Assembly: GCA_011800805.1 (NCBI GenBank)
Contig: MPNW01000548.1
Location: forward strand, 54,623-75,201
Reading direction: 5' to 3'
DNA length: 20,579 nucleotides
From: Hirudo medicinalis
Lineage: Eukaryota; Annelida; Clitellata; Hirudinida; Hirudinidae
This document shows, piece by piece, positions 10,035-20,576 of the stretch. Positions within the stretch are counted from its first letter, which is position 1, and each line of letters opens with the position of its first letter. The notes under the pieces were generated by a model. That model did no database searches. It was not told the DNA's origin and saw only the letters and a program-made list of their open reading frames with translations. A program made the position numbers and the translations under genes.

Positions 10035-10463
10035 TTATAAATACGCTTGAATAAAATCTACTGCAGACGTTGGAAATGTGGAAGAGATGATAGAGATTAC
10101 GGTTGAACCCCTACCCACTTTGTACCTCGGGTTGGGTCTGCGGGACACCACGGCCTCCCGAGTCACTGCCACCACCGGATCCAAGTTGACTTCGGAGGCT
10201 TTCACTGCTTTTTGCCGAAACTCTTCTTTCAAGTTGAGGAGGTGCTTAAATAACGCACTGAAATCCTCTTCCTTGTTCATTAAGAGGAAAGATTCTTCTT
10301 GTATTGCAGCACAAAGTTCCCTGTATTTCTTTTGTAAAACGCAAGCATCAATGCCACCTGTGCGAGGTTCAATTAATTTAGTTGAAGTTGAATTTATAAT
10401 ATAATTGTAATTAATTTAAACATGATTAATAACTAAATAATAATAATAATAATGATGATGATG

Positions 10464-10503
<40 letters not shown>

Positions 10504-12325
10504 TAATAATAATGATGATAATAATAATAAAATANTAATAATAATAATAATAATAATAATAATGATAATAATAATGATGATAATAATAATAAAATAATAA
10601 TATTATTATTAATAATAACATAATTAATAACGAATTATTTTGAATATTTGATCAATTGCGAATATTAATTTGCCTAAATTGTTAAAGATATTCATTAGTT
10701 GCTCTTGTTTTGTTATAAAACCTGTCTTAAAGGCGGATGGCTGAATGATGACCACATCGACTCCACTTGGTTTCAATTCCTGGCGAAGGCAATCAGAAAA
10801 CGTTTCCAAGGCACTTTTCGTTGCTGAATAGGCAGCCATGGTTTTGAGGTGCATAGTGGCTAAAATATTCCTTGTTGGTTTGAATTGTTTAAAGTTAAAT
10901 CAAATGGATTAAACAATCAAAATAAATACATGAGGTTAATCCAAGACCGATAGAAAGCTTAACGGAGGAAAACTAAAATGTCGAACAGCAAAAAGCATTA
11001 TTTCCAAGCAAAGGAGGTTTTATGCACTAAACGCATTAAATTATTGATTCAGGATATGGTTAGAGCTAGTAAGGGGTTTTCATTTTAAGAATAACGCTTA
11101 AATTTCTGCTTGATAAGCAACAGGTCTTCGGCGTTTTAGCCTTTCTCAAATTTTTTATTTGTGCAGACCCACAAAACATAAAAAAATCATGGAAATAATA
11201 ATTCTCAAATCAGTATTTACAATTTGAATATTTTTGAGATCGCATCATTCTCCACATATTTCTTGGCAAGTTCAAAATTAAGTTCACGATTCTTGTGAGA
11301 CATTGAACACGATGTTTACATATCTACAACTACCATAACAATGTCATTGGTTGATTTACGTGACATAAATGTGCAGATACAAATAAGAAGGTTGTTTGTT
11401 GTGAATGTTTAAAGTTCATAAGAACTCAAACTCAAAGCTTGTTGTTGTCAACAAGCCGAAAAAAGACTTCACCTGTCAAACTGGACATGTTGATAATCCG
11501 ACCTTTCGATGTCTTTAGTAAGGGGAGAAAGAATTTGATCATTTTTATTGCACCAAATAGGTTCACATTGAAAAGTTGTTCGATGATCTGAAAACATTTG
11601 AAGATAATTTGAACTTTACTCATGTTGAACTTTTAACCTGTCTTGACCTTCATCGGTGTCGACTCAACCTCTGAAATGTAGTTGGACAGAGCAGCATTGT
11701 TGATCAGAGCCCAAAATTCTGAAAAACAAATAGACATTGAAATGATCTTTTGGACTGATTTAGGAGATATTCTCAACCGTTGTTATGACATAAATTCTCA
11801 ACCATTTTATGACAATTTTTCATTTGCTCGTCCTTTGTCAGATCAAGTTGTACAAGTTTTAACCTGAAAATATTACAATGTTCACGTAATTATTTATTAT
11901 TATTATTATTATTATTGGTGATTGTATTTGAGAGGATCGATAAAAGTCGAATTGGTAACACCTGCCAGGTACGACCTACCTGTCCGAGCAGCTTTTAAGT
12001 AACCTGAGTGCTCCGTCACTGTCTTTGTTGTAACAGCAAGCAATCACTTGAAAACCCAGCCTATCCAAATCCTCTGCAATCGCATTTCCAAATCCTGTGT
12101 CACAACCTAATGTGACATTTAAAGGAGAATCAGCAGATGTTATTGAAGAAATATTTAATCAATTCAACTCTTTGCAGTTACGTTCATTGATATTCCAACA
12201 AAAACGTAACCTGTTATGAGAACGAACTTTGAAACATAATCTCCAGAAATTCTCAGAGAAAGCAATTTTTTTGAAAGATAAATTGCAAGGAACGCGACAA
12301 AAATAGTGGTTAGGACAAGTATCAT
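10035..12325 (-). CDS. short-chain dehydrogenase/reductase, BDH1/retinol dehydrogenase type, seven exons, complete
   Basis: NAD(P)-dependent oxidoreductase of the SDR9C-like group (3-hydroxybutyrate, retinol and hydroxysteroid dehydrogenases); substrate cannot be told from sequence. Exons on the - strand: 12325-12211, 12106-11980, 11863-11778, 11718-11648, 11587-11473, 10859-10722 and 10357-10035, all in phase, 324 residues. Residues 1-22 (MILVLTTIFVAFLAIYLSKK) form an N-terminal membrane anchor. The cofactor motif TGxxxGxG is T38-G-C-D-T-G-F-G45. Residues 116-119 are NNAA where NNAG is usual. FLPLLKTSKGRIINMSSLT carries the catalytic serine (168/169), and Y182-SAT-K186 is the catalytic YxxxK. 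DPVVAVTREAVVSRRPNPRY followed by KVG is the family's typical C-terminal block. The only in-frame ATG after an upstream TAA was used as start. The motif set is intact, so it is likely functional. Confidence 0.92.
10437..10620. repeat. compound (AAT)n/(GAT)n microsatellite with an N
   Basis: Lies in intron 6 of the dehydrogenase gene. A 36-base block occurs at 10499-10534 and again at 10561-10596; the first copy ends exactly at the N at 10535. Repeat length is therefore not reliable. Confidence 0.95.
11895..11916. repeat. (ATT)n microsatellite
   Basis: About seven ATT units in intron 2 of the dehydrogenase gene. Confidence 0.9.
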
Positions 12326-13330
12326 GACAAATATCTTCTTCAACTCTTATTACTTATCACTGAGAGGCGCATATCTTTATGTTGCGCTTTCGTTGCACGC
12401 CGTAAGCGCTGTCTGAAAAGTTGCAGATATGTTTGAAATGAGAACTACACTCGAGTATTTTTAGCTATCGATCCTCAGCGAAGTGAAGACTTTGAAGTAA
12501 AGTTGAAGATAATGACGTGTTTATAGTGCAGTCATTAAGAATGAAACTTTTTCATGAAATTCTATGAAATATTCCATAACTGATTATCGGTTTCGCTATT
12601 TAGTCGTAAACTGACTATTTTTGTTACACCTTTTCATGGCTGAAATAAGCAAACAAGTTTTGAATGAAATGATTTATGACTAGTTGTTATTGCTGTGTTC
12701 GAGTGAGCGGTGAACAGTAACATCACACGAAACTCAAATTTTGTTGATCCAATCAATGTTGCGATTACAAGTTTTATGTTTATCGAATAAAAACAACAAC
12801 AAATAATTTAGCCTCTTTCATAAATCAAACTAAAAAAATTAACCATGATGAACCTCAACTTATTCGTCTGTTTGAAACTGCATCTAATTTTTGAAACAAC
12901 GAGTTACGACTGAATGTTAAAGATGATTTAATGCGGGACTCCAATTAACCCAAAGTCTTTAGCATTATTCTTTCTACCGCCTTCAGACATTTCCAGAAGC
13001 TGAAATAATTTATAAATGATGGACGTCTTTAAGCATTGTGTAAGTTGAAATCATTGAATAATTATTAATATCGTTATTATTATGTAGCTTGAAATTTAAA
13101 ATAATATCTTTAGCAGATTATAAACCAGGAAGTCATAAATAAATGAGTTATTGTAAATTAGTAGTAAATATTTAAGTAAGAATTTCAAACGCTGTCAACA
13201 GAATCCTTTTCTTCTTATTTCCATCATTCACTTTCAATTCAAATGATGTTTTGCTTTCTGCAAACAAATCAAGAATTTTTAAGAATAAGTAGAATATTAC
13301 AATTTGAACATTATTATTTAATGTTATTAT
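12326..13330. other. gene-free stretch between SDR and GGCX genes
   Basis: About 1 kb of AT-rich sequence that should hold the dehydrogenase promoter and 5' UTR and the 3' UTR of GGCX. On the - strand, an AG at about 13004 is followed by a short frame LLEMSEGGRKNNAKDFGLIG that ends at TAA; its phase does not fit the preceding GGCX exon, so I do not call it. Confidence 0.4.
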
Positions 13331-13333
13331 GGC

Positions 13334-13399
13334 GTGCAGGATGGCTGAATGGTTTCGTTCTTACAAGAGGTCCTGTTCGCAACCCAGTCTGCACCACCA
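13334..13399 (+). repeat. tRNA-like sequence, probable tRNA pseudogene or SINE head
   Basis: GTGCAGG (13334-13340) pairs with TCTGCAC (13388-13394) as a seven-pair acceptor stem with one G-T pair. TGGCTGAATGG at 13342-13352 fits a pol III A box and TGTTCGCAACC at 13374-13384 is a one- or two-mismatch B box, 32 bases apart. CCA follows at 13397-13399. The body is only about 61 bases and the T-stem 5' side and anticodon arm do not fold, so it is not a working tRNA. A run of seven A at 13467-13473 could be the tail of a SINE of about 140 bases starting here. Confidence 0.45.
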
Positions 13400-13414
13400 G
13401 AGGGGCTACATAAA

Positions 13415-16400
13415 TCATTCTGTGCGACTAAAACGTGCCTTCAAATCCTGTTTGAATAGATCGTCTAAAAAAATTGCAAATGCAAGTTTAATATTATAAC
13501 ACATATTATTCTCAGTATGTGCATTACATGTGATTTAAATACTTATCTGTTTATTAAAACTAGGTTCTCTGCAAAATTAACATGGGATGAAGATGATTAC
13601 ATAACATTAAATATTAATGTTGGATATTTGTTTACTGTTTGTTTTTTGAAGAAAGAGCATACACGACGGAGAAGATGAGGTTGTTGTTATTTTATACCAC
13701 GATCCAGAAGGTACCTGTTTATGGTTGAAGAAGATATTGTGTGTTACTATTGACGTTATCTATTTACGGTTGACAATGACATTATGCAATATGATAAATG
13801 ATATTAGACTATTTACATTAAATAATATTTATGTTAGTTATTTATTAAATTGTATGCCTACATTTAAACTTGAACAATTGTAATATGTATGAATAATTAA
13901 TGACATTTCATTCGACAATTGAATAATATTCTGAATGGAAATAAACATTTCAAGCAGGCAATCAGACCTCAAGAAAATCTCCAGACATCAAGGATTGGTT
14001 GCGAATTCGAATTGTATGTGTTTCCATGGCGATGCTTCCGCGGAGCACCAACACAGTAACATTTCCTTCTTCTTCTGGAACCACATTCTCCATTGACATT
14101 CCTTGAATTAATTAATTATTACAAATAATAACCGTCTAATTAAAAATTAACCGATTAAATAAAAAAATAGCAATCAGTTGAAATGTCACCTGGAAAATCG
14201 GCAATGTAAAGCTGGATGCTCCTGTTGTCCTTTTTGTTGACTTCCTCTTTGACTTCCCCAAGAAATGGCCTCCATTCATCGAATTCTTTCAGAAGAGGAA
14301 GAGTGAAGGAAGGCTTTTTGAAAGGAGACCAAGGGGAAGACAAAACGTCCACCTGAGGATTGGTGGCTCTGCGCAGTAAATTCTCAATTTGACATGGATT
14401 TCATGTGCAATCTCAGAACATCGGTATTTATTAAAGTATCTAATAATTGTTTGTGTGAAAAGTTCAATTCTTAACTTAATTCTAACTTTTATAAGTAACG
14501 TTTTTGTTCGAACAACAACCTCTGAACGACTCTCCCGTTCAAGGACATCCAAAGGTCAAAATAAAGGGAAATGTTTTTCAGATTTCTTCTTGAAAGACTT
14601 TCTTGGATGCACATGGCCATTTGGTGGATGGAACTTGGATTCAAAATCCACTTTTCATTCGTTGAAAAGAACTGCAAAGTTGAAAATGTCACCATATTTC
14701 AAATGAGGAAGAGATACTCTTGTTTGTAAAACATCAGAAGAACTTTTAAGCCGCTCAAAGTTACAAACAAGAAAAGTATGGAGCTATTAACTCTTACAAA
14801 GAAACTTTTACTTAATTATTTAACTTACTAGAGTCTTATTGTCATACCGAAGCTGATAATTATGACGTTAAATAAATATCGCATAGACCTATCTATCGAA
14901 ATAATTGTTAAGTTATGATCTGCATGTCCTAAAAAGACTATTGCTAGACTAAAAATCTAACCAAATAAATAAACACAATGATATGAAGATTTTACGGGGT
15001 TTTAAAATTTTTCAAATGAAAATGCAAACTTCTTTGTTTGAACCTTTTGAAATACAATAATATTTGCACAGTATTTAGTTAACAAATTGCACCAACTTCC
15101 GGCCTGAGATATCCACGGTCGTGAATGCTTTGCTTGTTGGAATATTCCATTCTGATGTGGTGGAAATACCACCTGTGCACCATCATGTCCCACGAATATC
15201 CGTAAAATCCCTCCGTCCAATTACTGTAACCCTGTAAAATAAAGGATAAGGTGTTTGCAGGCCTAACAATATAAATAGTAATAATGGGACATAATAAGGT
15301 AACATAAAGCAAAGTGTTTATTGTGTTTATTAGCTATTGCTTATTGAGGTTGAAGCGACAAAAAACCCTGATGAAGAAGAACCTACTGGAAACATGAAAT
15401 GCGAAAATGGCAGGAAAGATTGGAACGCGAGATAAGCAACTACACAGCATGTCGTGCTCCTCTGCAACATTTAAATCGTAAAAACAATTAACACTGGTAA
15501 AAAATTAAACTTTCTTTATCAATTCATATCAGCAAATGCAATGTTAGCAGCATCTAAGACACTCTGAACCATTTTGGATGGAACATATGCCTCATGTTCC
15601 AGTTTTAAAACATGAGACTTTAACTTTGAAACTTTGACAAGTAAGAAAGGTCATCAGCTAATTTTGGTGAATATTTTAAAAAGTTGTATCAAGTTTTGCC
15701 TCCCCCCGCCCCCTGAATAGAACTGAGATCTGCTCACAATTTATAATATCTAATTAAACATATCTTTTGAATGCAATCAAGGCAAGACAACATCAGCTAA
15801 TGACATAAGACCGTTCTTTGGGAAAAGAGTGATGTCAATTTATAATAAAGAAACCGTTAATGCAGCTAGCATTAATAAATAAATAAGTCTTAAGGTTGGA
15901 TTTGAAGGTCAGTACTGTTTCAGAGGACTTAATATGCTGAGGCACTGAAAGTGTCCGTGTTTGCCCTTGTACGATTAATTACCTTCTTTTCAAATGGCTT
16001 CTTTGTTTTAATTGATATAATCTTCTTTTTAAAGTAATTCATCAACGAAGTATCAAGAAACAGAATGTTAGTGGCCAACATGACATAAGGAAAGACACCT
16101 GAAAGAAATCTTTACTTATTTCACAACAAACTTTTATTCAATAAAAATTATCAATTTTTCTGAATAAATTTGAAATGAGATTCTCAACCTACCGATGGAA
16201 AAGGCACAAGCGTTCATGGCATGGAACATTGTGCTAAAGAAAAGTCCTAGAGGTTTCAATACTGGATGAATCAAAACGAAGCCAATCAAAAGGTCGATCC
16301 ACAATCCAGATTGGTGGATGAAAGTGGAAGTGCATGGTTTGCCCCAAATCCAACTGGTTTGTTGATGTTCACATTTAAAAATCAATGATGTATCAGAAAA

Positions 16401-17038
16401 ACCTTGGTTTCGCAGTTAAATAGATGTCGTTTATTTTGTCTTAAATTTTTTCGAAACTTTTTATGGGTTCTTTTAAACTTCAAAATTTCTCAACGCATAC
16501 ACTTCATAGCTATTTAAGTTAAAGAAATTCACTTGCAGACTTTTTCAGATAATTTGCTTATTTGAAAGTGAAATTTGACGATCTCTGAAATACAATTTCC
16601 TCCAATTAAAGAACATTTTTAAAATCTAAATTTCAAACCATCACTCCAACTGCATGTTAATAGCTTTTCTAAATCTTCTCTTTGGCGTCTCCTCTTACGA
16701 TGTACTAATGCTTTATTCTCATCAATCGAATAACCATTTTCTAGCAAACGGCTTGCTATAGAAGTCTTCGATTATAGCTAGTGATTACTTGAACGTGGAG
16801 AAAACCCAGTTCTCCGTGAGTGGTTTCATGGAAAATCCATGTCTCCAATCAGAGTCCATTTTTTTCAACCCGGCAATGAAGTAGACCAGGAACACCTGTT
16901 CGAAATTATTGGACACCATTGTTTTTTGTGCATTTTGAAATGAAACTTAATTAACTTTCCTGACTCTTCAATACAAAATACTGCCACCATGGAACAAATT
17001 CATCTGTTTTTCTTTTCTCCAACCATGAATCCACGGAA
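13415..17038 (-). CDS. GGCX: vitamin K-dependent gamma-glutamyl carboxylase, 3' eleven exons (5' part outside window)
   Basis: ER-membrane enzyme that uses reduced vitamin K, O2 and CO2 to carboxylate glutamates in secreted proteins. Exons (-): 17038-16960, 16895-16789, 16353-16193, 16098-15983, 15461-15387, 15231-15097, 14671-14520, 14368-14190, 14101-13968, 13714-13636 and 13464-13415, about 420 codons, colinear with human GGCX from about residue 200. Key blocks: SVDSWLEKRKTDEFVPWWQY; VFLVYFIAGLKKMDSDW, which keeps the KK pair containing the known active-site lysine (human K218); FFSTMFHAMNACAFSIG; SFLPFSHF; GYSNWTEGFYGYSWDMMVH, nearly identical across animals; LYFDLWMSLNG; PWSPFKKPSF; and LYIADFPG. 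Phases agree throughout, but the first intron (16896-16959) starts GA. The C-terminus is about 100 residues shorter than in mammals, and the last 50-base exon overlaps a tRNA-like/SINE candidate. The N-terminal third (with the other catalytic region) should lie to the right of the retrotransposon. Confidence 0.92.
16896..16959 (-). other. GGCX intron with apparent GA-AG ends
   Basis: Homology puts the exon end at VLKSQ (CAG) and the next exon start at VFLVYF (GTG TTC). The intron between is 64 bases, reads CAG|GAAAGTTAAT at the donor and CGAACAG at the acceptor. The donor is the consensus CAG|GTAAGT with T replaced by A. No nearby GT keeps both frame and the conserved residues. Confidence 0.7.
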
Positions 17039-17060
17039 CTGTAGAGTTAAATTATAAAAA

Positions 17061-17080
17061 TTATTATTACTATTATTAAT
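17061..17080. repeat. AAT-type microsatellite at the 3' side of the retrotransposon
   Basis: On the - strand reads ATTAATAATAGTAATAATAA, directly after the element's TTGAT tail repeats and about 22 bases before the GGCX exon. Confidence 0.8.
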
Positions 17081-20000
17081 CAAATCAAATCAAATAAGAC
17101 AATCTTTATGGTGGCGTAAGTCCGAATCACGGGACCTCAAGGCCAACGTATAAATGCGTCTTGAGAGACTTTCTAAAGCTTTCAATGGTTGCTGCGGATG
17201 TGACCTGAGGTGGAAGTTGGTTCCAGATCCTTGAGCCAGCAACCGTAAACGACCTGTCCCAGCACATCTGAGTCGCCCGGTCGGAACGAAGAGGAGCGAC
17301 GAAGAAGATGATCTGAGTCGTTTTCGACTAGGCAAGTCACGGAGGCAAATCACTTTCGATGCNAACGACCTGTCCCAGCACATCTGAGTCGCCCGGTCGG
17401 AACGAAGAGGAGCGACGAAGAAGATGATCTGAGTCGTTTTCGACTAGGCAAGTCACGGAGGCAAATCACTTTCGATGCAAGATACGGGGGGAGCCATCTC
17501 TTTGAGGCACTTGAAAACTAGAAGTTCCACTTTGAATTCAATCCTGCGTTCGATCCCCAGCCAATGGAGTTCACTGAGGATGGGGGTGGTGTGGTCATAT
17601 TTGTGCTTTCTCATCACAAGCCTGGCAGCTGCATTGATGACGGATTGCAGGCGACGAGTTAGAGTTTTGGGTAGCCCCACCATAACTGAGTTACAGTAGT
17701 CGAGCTTGGAAAGGACTAAAGAGGTGACAAGTGTTCTAGTCGCGAACGACGGAAGGTGTGCCGCAACAGCTCGGATCTGTCGCAGCATCATGAAGCACAC
17801 GCGTGTTATATGGCCGACATGAGCTTGCATGGTCAAGTCGCAGTCCAGGAAGACGCCGAGGTCTCTAACTGAGGAAGATGGCGAAATCCAATCATTTCCC
17901 AGTCATACAGGAGCAGATGGGCACTGGTGACTACGACGGCGGGTTGTGGACCAAATGACTTCCGATTTGAATTGAGTTGTAGGCGACTCGATTTCATTCA
18001 TTGGTAGACGTCGTCAACGCACGCCGAGACCAGCGTGGAAAGCCCTGCGTTGTTGACATCACAGTGACCATAAACCTGCGTGTCGTCGGCATAGAAGTGT
18101 GATCGCAGCCCATGGCTGGCGATGATTTTTGACAGGTCAGCAGTATATATTGAGAAGAGGGTTGGACCGAGAACCGATCCCTGAGGAACACCGCAGATTG
18201 ACAAAACCCTCGACGAAGTTGTGTCACCAATCTTAATCTGGCATTCTCGTCCGTGGAGATAGGACCGGAGCCAGTTGAGTGCTGGTCCGTCGAAGCCAAA
18301 GGAAGACTGCAATCTCCGGCAAAGTATGTCGTGGTCCACGGTGTCAAATGCTGCCGATAAATCAAATAGGACGAGAAGTGTGAGTTTTCCTTGGTCGGCT
18401 GCCTCGAGAACGTCTGAGAAGACTTTGAGTACAGCTGTTTCTGATGAGTGATATTGACGGTAGGCTGATTGGTTGATTGGTAAAAGTTTATTATTATCGA
18501 GGTGTATTGTGAATCTAACAAGAATCAATCTTTCCAGTAGTTTAGAGATAACTGATAGGTTGGATATAGGGCGGTAAGAGCTGGTATCGCCGCAGTCGAG
18601 ATTTGGTTTTTTGAGAATGGGAGTTATGTAAGATGTCTTGAAGGATTGAGGGAACACGCCGTCACTGAGTGATTTATTAAACAATTTGACTAGAAACGGA
18701 GCGAGATTGGGCGCGATCTTTTTTAAAAGCCACGTTGTTATTGGATCCAGAGAGCACTGTTTATTTGGGAGAGAATTGATGAGACAGAGAACCTCATCCA
18801 GACCGACAGGGGAGAAGCCGACCAAAGGCGTGCCAGAGTAGGGTGTTGGAGGTGGCATAGTCTCACATACAGCCGTCGAATCTCTAACGTTGTTTTGTGG
18901 TGAAAAACTGTAACAATTGTTCAGCGTTTGGTCACGACGCGTCCTCTAGACATGACCGCATTGATGGAAGACCACAGTTCGCGACCGGAACCTCGCTCTC
19001 TTTCTATCTTGTCTCTCCAGAAATTCACTCGTTTACGATGGGTGAGCTTTCTATACGCGGTGCGCTGCTGTCGCCAACGAGAAATATCATCGTCCTTGGA
19101 TGTTCTCAAGGCAGTTCTCTCAAGGCGACGTGTCTGTCTTTTTGCCTCGCGGCAATCTTCATCAAACCATGGATCTGAAGGACGAAGGCGAATTCTTGCC
19201 GATCTCTGAGGCATCAATTTATCAAGAATAGATCTCAGCTCAGTTTTGTATATAGTCGCAGCCCCATCAATATCGCGAACTTCGCAAGTCAGAAGTGGGG
19301 AGATTTTGAGAGCCTCAAGGAAGTCGTTCAAGTTGAAATTCCTCCAGGGTCGTTGCAAGTAAGTTTTATAAACGGGAGGGGGTCGCCCCAACGACAACGT
19401 CGAGTCCAGCAGCAGATGATCGGAGAGGCCGGTTTCGAACGCGTTGATCACTGGCGCCGGAGATGCCGAGCGTACTGCAACGACATCAAGAATGCCTCCC
19501 TTTTCATGGGTTGGTAGACCAACGCACTGAATGAAGCCGTGGTCGGAAAAGACACCAAACAAGACGCGAGTGTGAAGATCCTCGGCACGGTCGATCCTGA
19601 TATTGAAGTCTCCGCAGACGACGACATCCTCATTCAGAACGGCCGCCCTTCCAGTAAGTCTGAGAACTCGTTGAAAAAGCAATCATAAATGGCTCCAGTC
19701 CTATAGATGACTACTATTATGGAACTGTATGTTGAAAATGTGATTCTGCCCGAGACATGTTCAAACGAGGTCGGCGACACACCGAGCTGCACTAGCCTGA
19801 GCTGATATCCTGGCGTTGTTATTATAGCGACGCCTCGGTGATTACAGCGGAGGGTGACTTTGTTAGTTCTGGGTCTTGCTCGGTCGATAACAGAAAACCC
19901 TTTGGAAAGAAAACTTCTAATAGGCAGCAAGTCAGAATCATGCCACGTCTCAGTCAGCAGAAGGATGTCGATTCCCCGGTCAGATCTCAGGTCGAGGAGA

Positions 20001-20488
20001 TCGTCGATTCTGTTGTTGAGCGATCTGATATTGAGCAGACCGAAAGTTGAATTTTCCCCGACAGATTTGGCATGGCGTTCAGGAGTGGCAACCCTACTCC
20101 TCTGACCGGCTCGGCGACCTCTGTAATGGCAGAAGATGTGAGCACCACTTCGCAACAAGCGAAACTTGCATAGGGTAGCAATAATGTGAACGCTAGGACG
20201 AAGAGAGGCACTTGTGAAAGAAAGCATTTGATCACGAGTGAACGAAGTTGTAGACAACTTTGGAGGATAGGCTAGGCAGTCAACCGAGCAGGTAGACATT
20301 GTACGAGAGTCGATTATTTAACCAGCGACAGTTTATCAAACCTCAGAACTCCAACAAACCCGTCGCAAAACATGTCTCAAACATATTTAACTGTAAAAAC
20401 GAAGAATATCCACTTTGGAACAGTAAATAACAGCCGAAAACACGCAAACGTTCCGAAGAGGCAGCCACGCAACCGGCGCCTGAACTGA
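17081..20488 (-). mobile_element. L2/CR1-type non-LTR retrotransposon, near full length, inactivated
   Basis: About 3.4 kb. A GC-richer 5' leader (20488-20300) precedes a frame starting MSTCSVDCLAYPPK at 20299. An AP-type endonuclease follows: LLNIRSLNNRIDDL, ILLLTETWHDSD, RGVAII, VVCGDFNIRID and GLSDHLLL. The reverse transcriptase is at about 18860-17990: ILKKPNL, SYRPISNLSVISKLLERLI, LLVLFDLSAAFDTVDHDIL, GVPQGSVLGPTLFSIY and the catalytic FYADDTQVY. The C-terminal part has SKLDYCNSVMVGLPK, LHWLGIERRIEFK and RKRLRSSSSS. Frameshifts near 19650, 18940 and 17965, another in the tail near 17250, and TGA codons at about 17998 and 17903 in place of expected W make it dead. No separate ORF1 is present. 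The 3' end is (TTGAT)n-like. AAT microsatellite borders both ends. It lies in the same orientation as GGCX, presumably within one of its introns. Confidence 0.9.
17248..17478. repeat. exact 115-base direct repeat around a single N (likely assembly join)
   Basis: 17248-17362 and 17364-17478 are identical by eye (AACGACCTGTCCC ... TTTCGATGC), separated only by N at 17363. The repeat splits the retrotransposon's C-terminal coding region; without it the reading LKEMAPP... leads directly into the RKRLRSSSSS block, as in related elements. Confidence 0.9.
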
Positions 20489-20576
20489 AAATTATTATTA
20501 TTATTAATATTATTGTTATTATTATAATTAGTAATAATAATAATAATAATAATATTATTATATACTATATAATAGC
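20489..20576. repeat. ATT/AAT microsatellite at the 5' side of the retrotransposon
   Basis: Imperfect ATT then AAT units run from the start of the element's leader to the window end. Confidence 0.9.

Noticed and set aside
10433..10621. 62-codon frame of mostly isoleucine and tyrosine
   Set aside because: Translation of the AAT microsatellite.
15002..15098. A - strand frame reading NLLTKYCANIIVFQK right after GGCX exon 15231-15097, seeming to continue the protein after a frameshift
   Set aside because: The exon ends cleanly at GAA|GTTGGT and the next exon (14671-14520, FFSTNEKWILNPSS) supplies the homologous residues in phase, so this is intron and no frameshift is needed.
17903..18000. Two TGA codons at expected tryptophans in the retrotransposon, hinting at a UGA=Trp code
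   Set aside because: The same element carries several frameshifts, and nuclear genes here use TGG for conserved W and TGA as stop, so this is ordinary decay.
18897..19209. Overlapping + strand frames of 90-odd codons
   Set aside because: Antisense of the retrotransposon endonuclease/RT linker; no recognisable protein.
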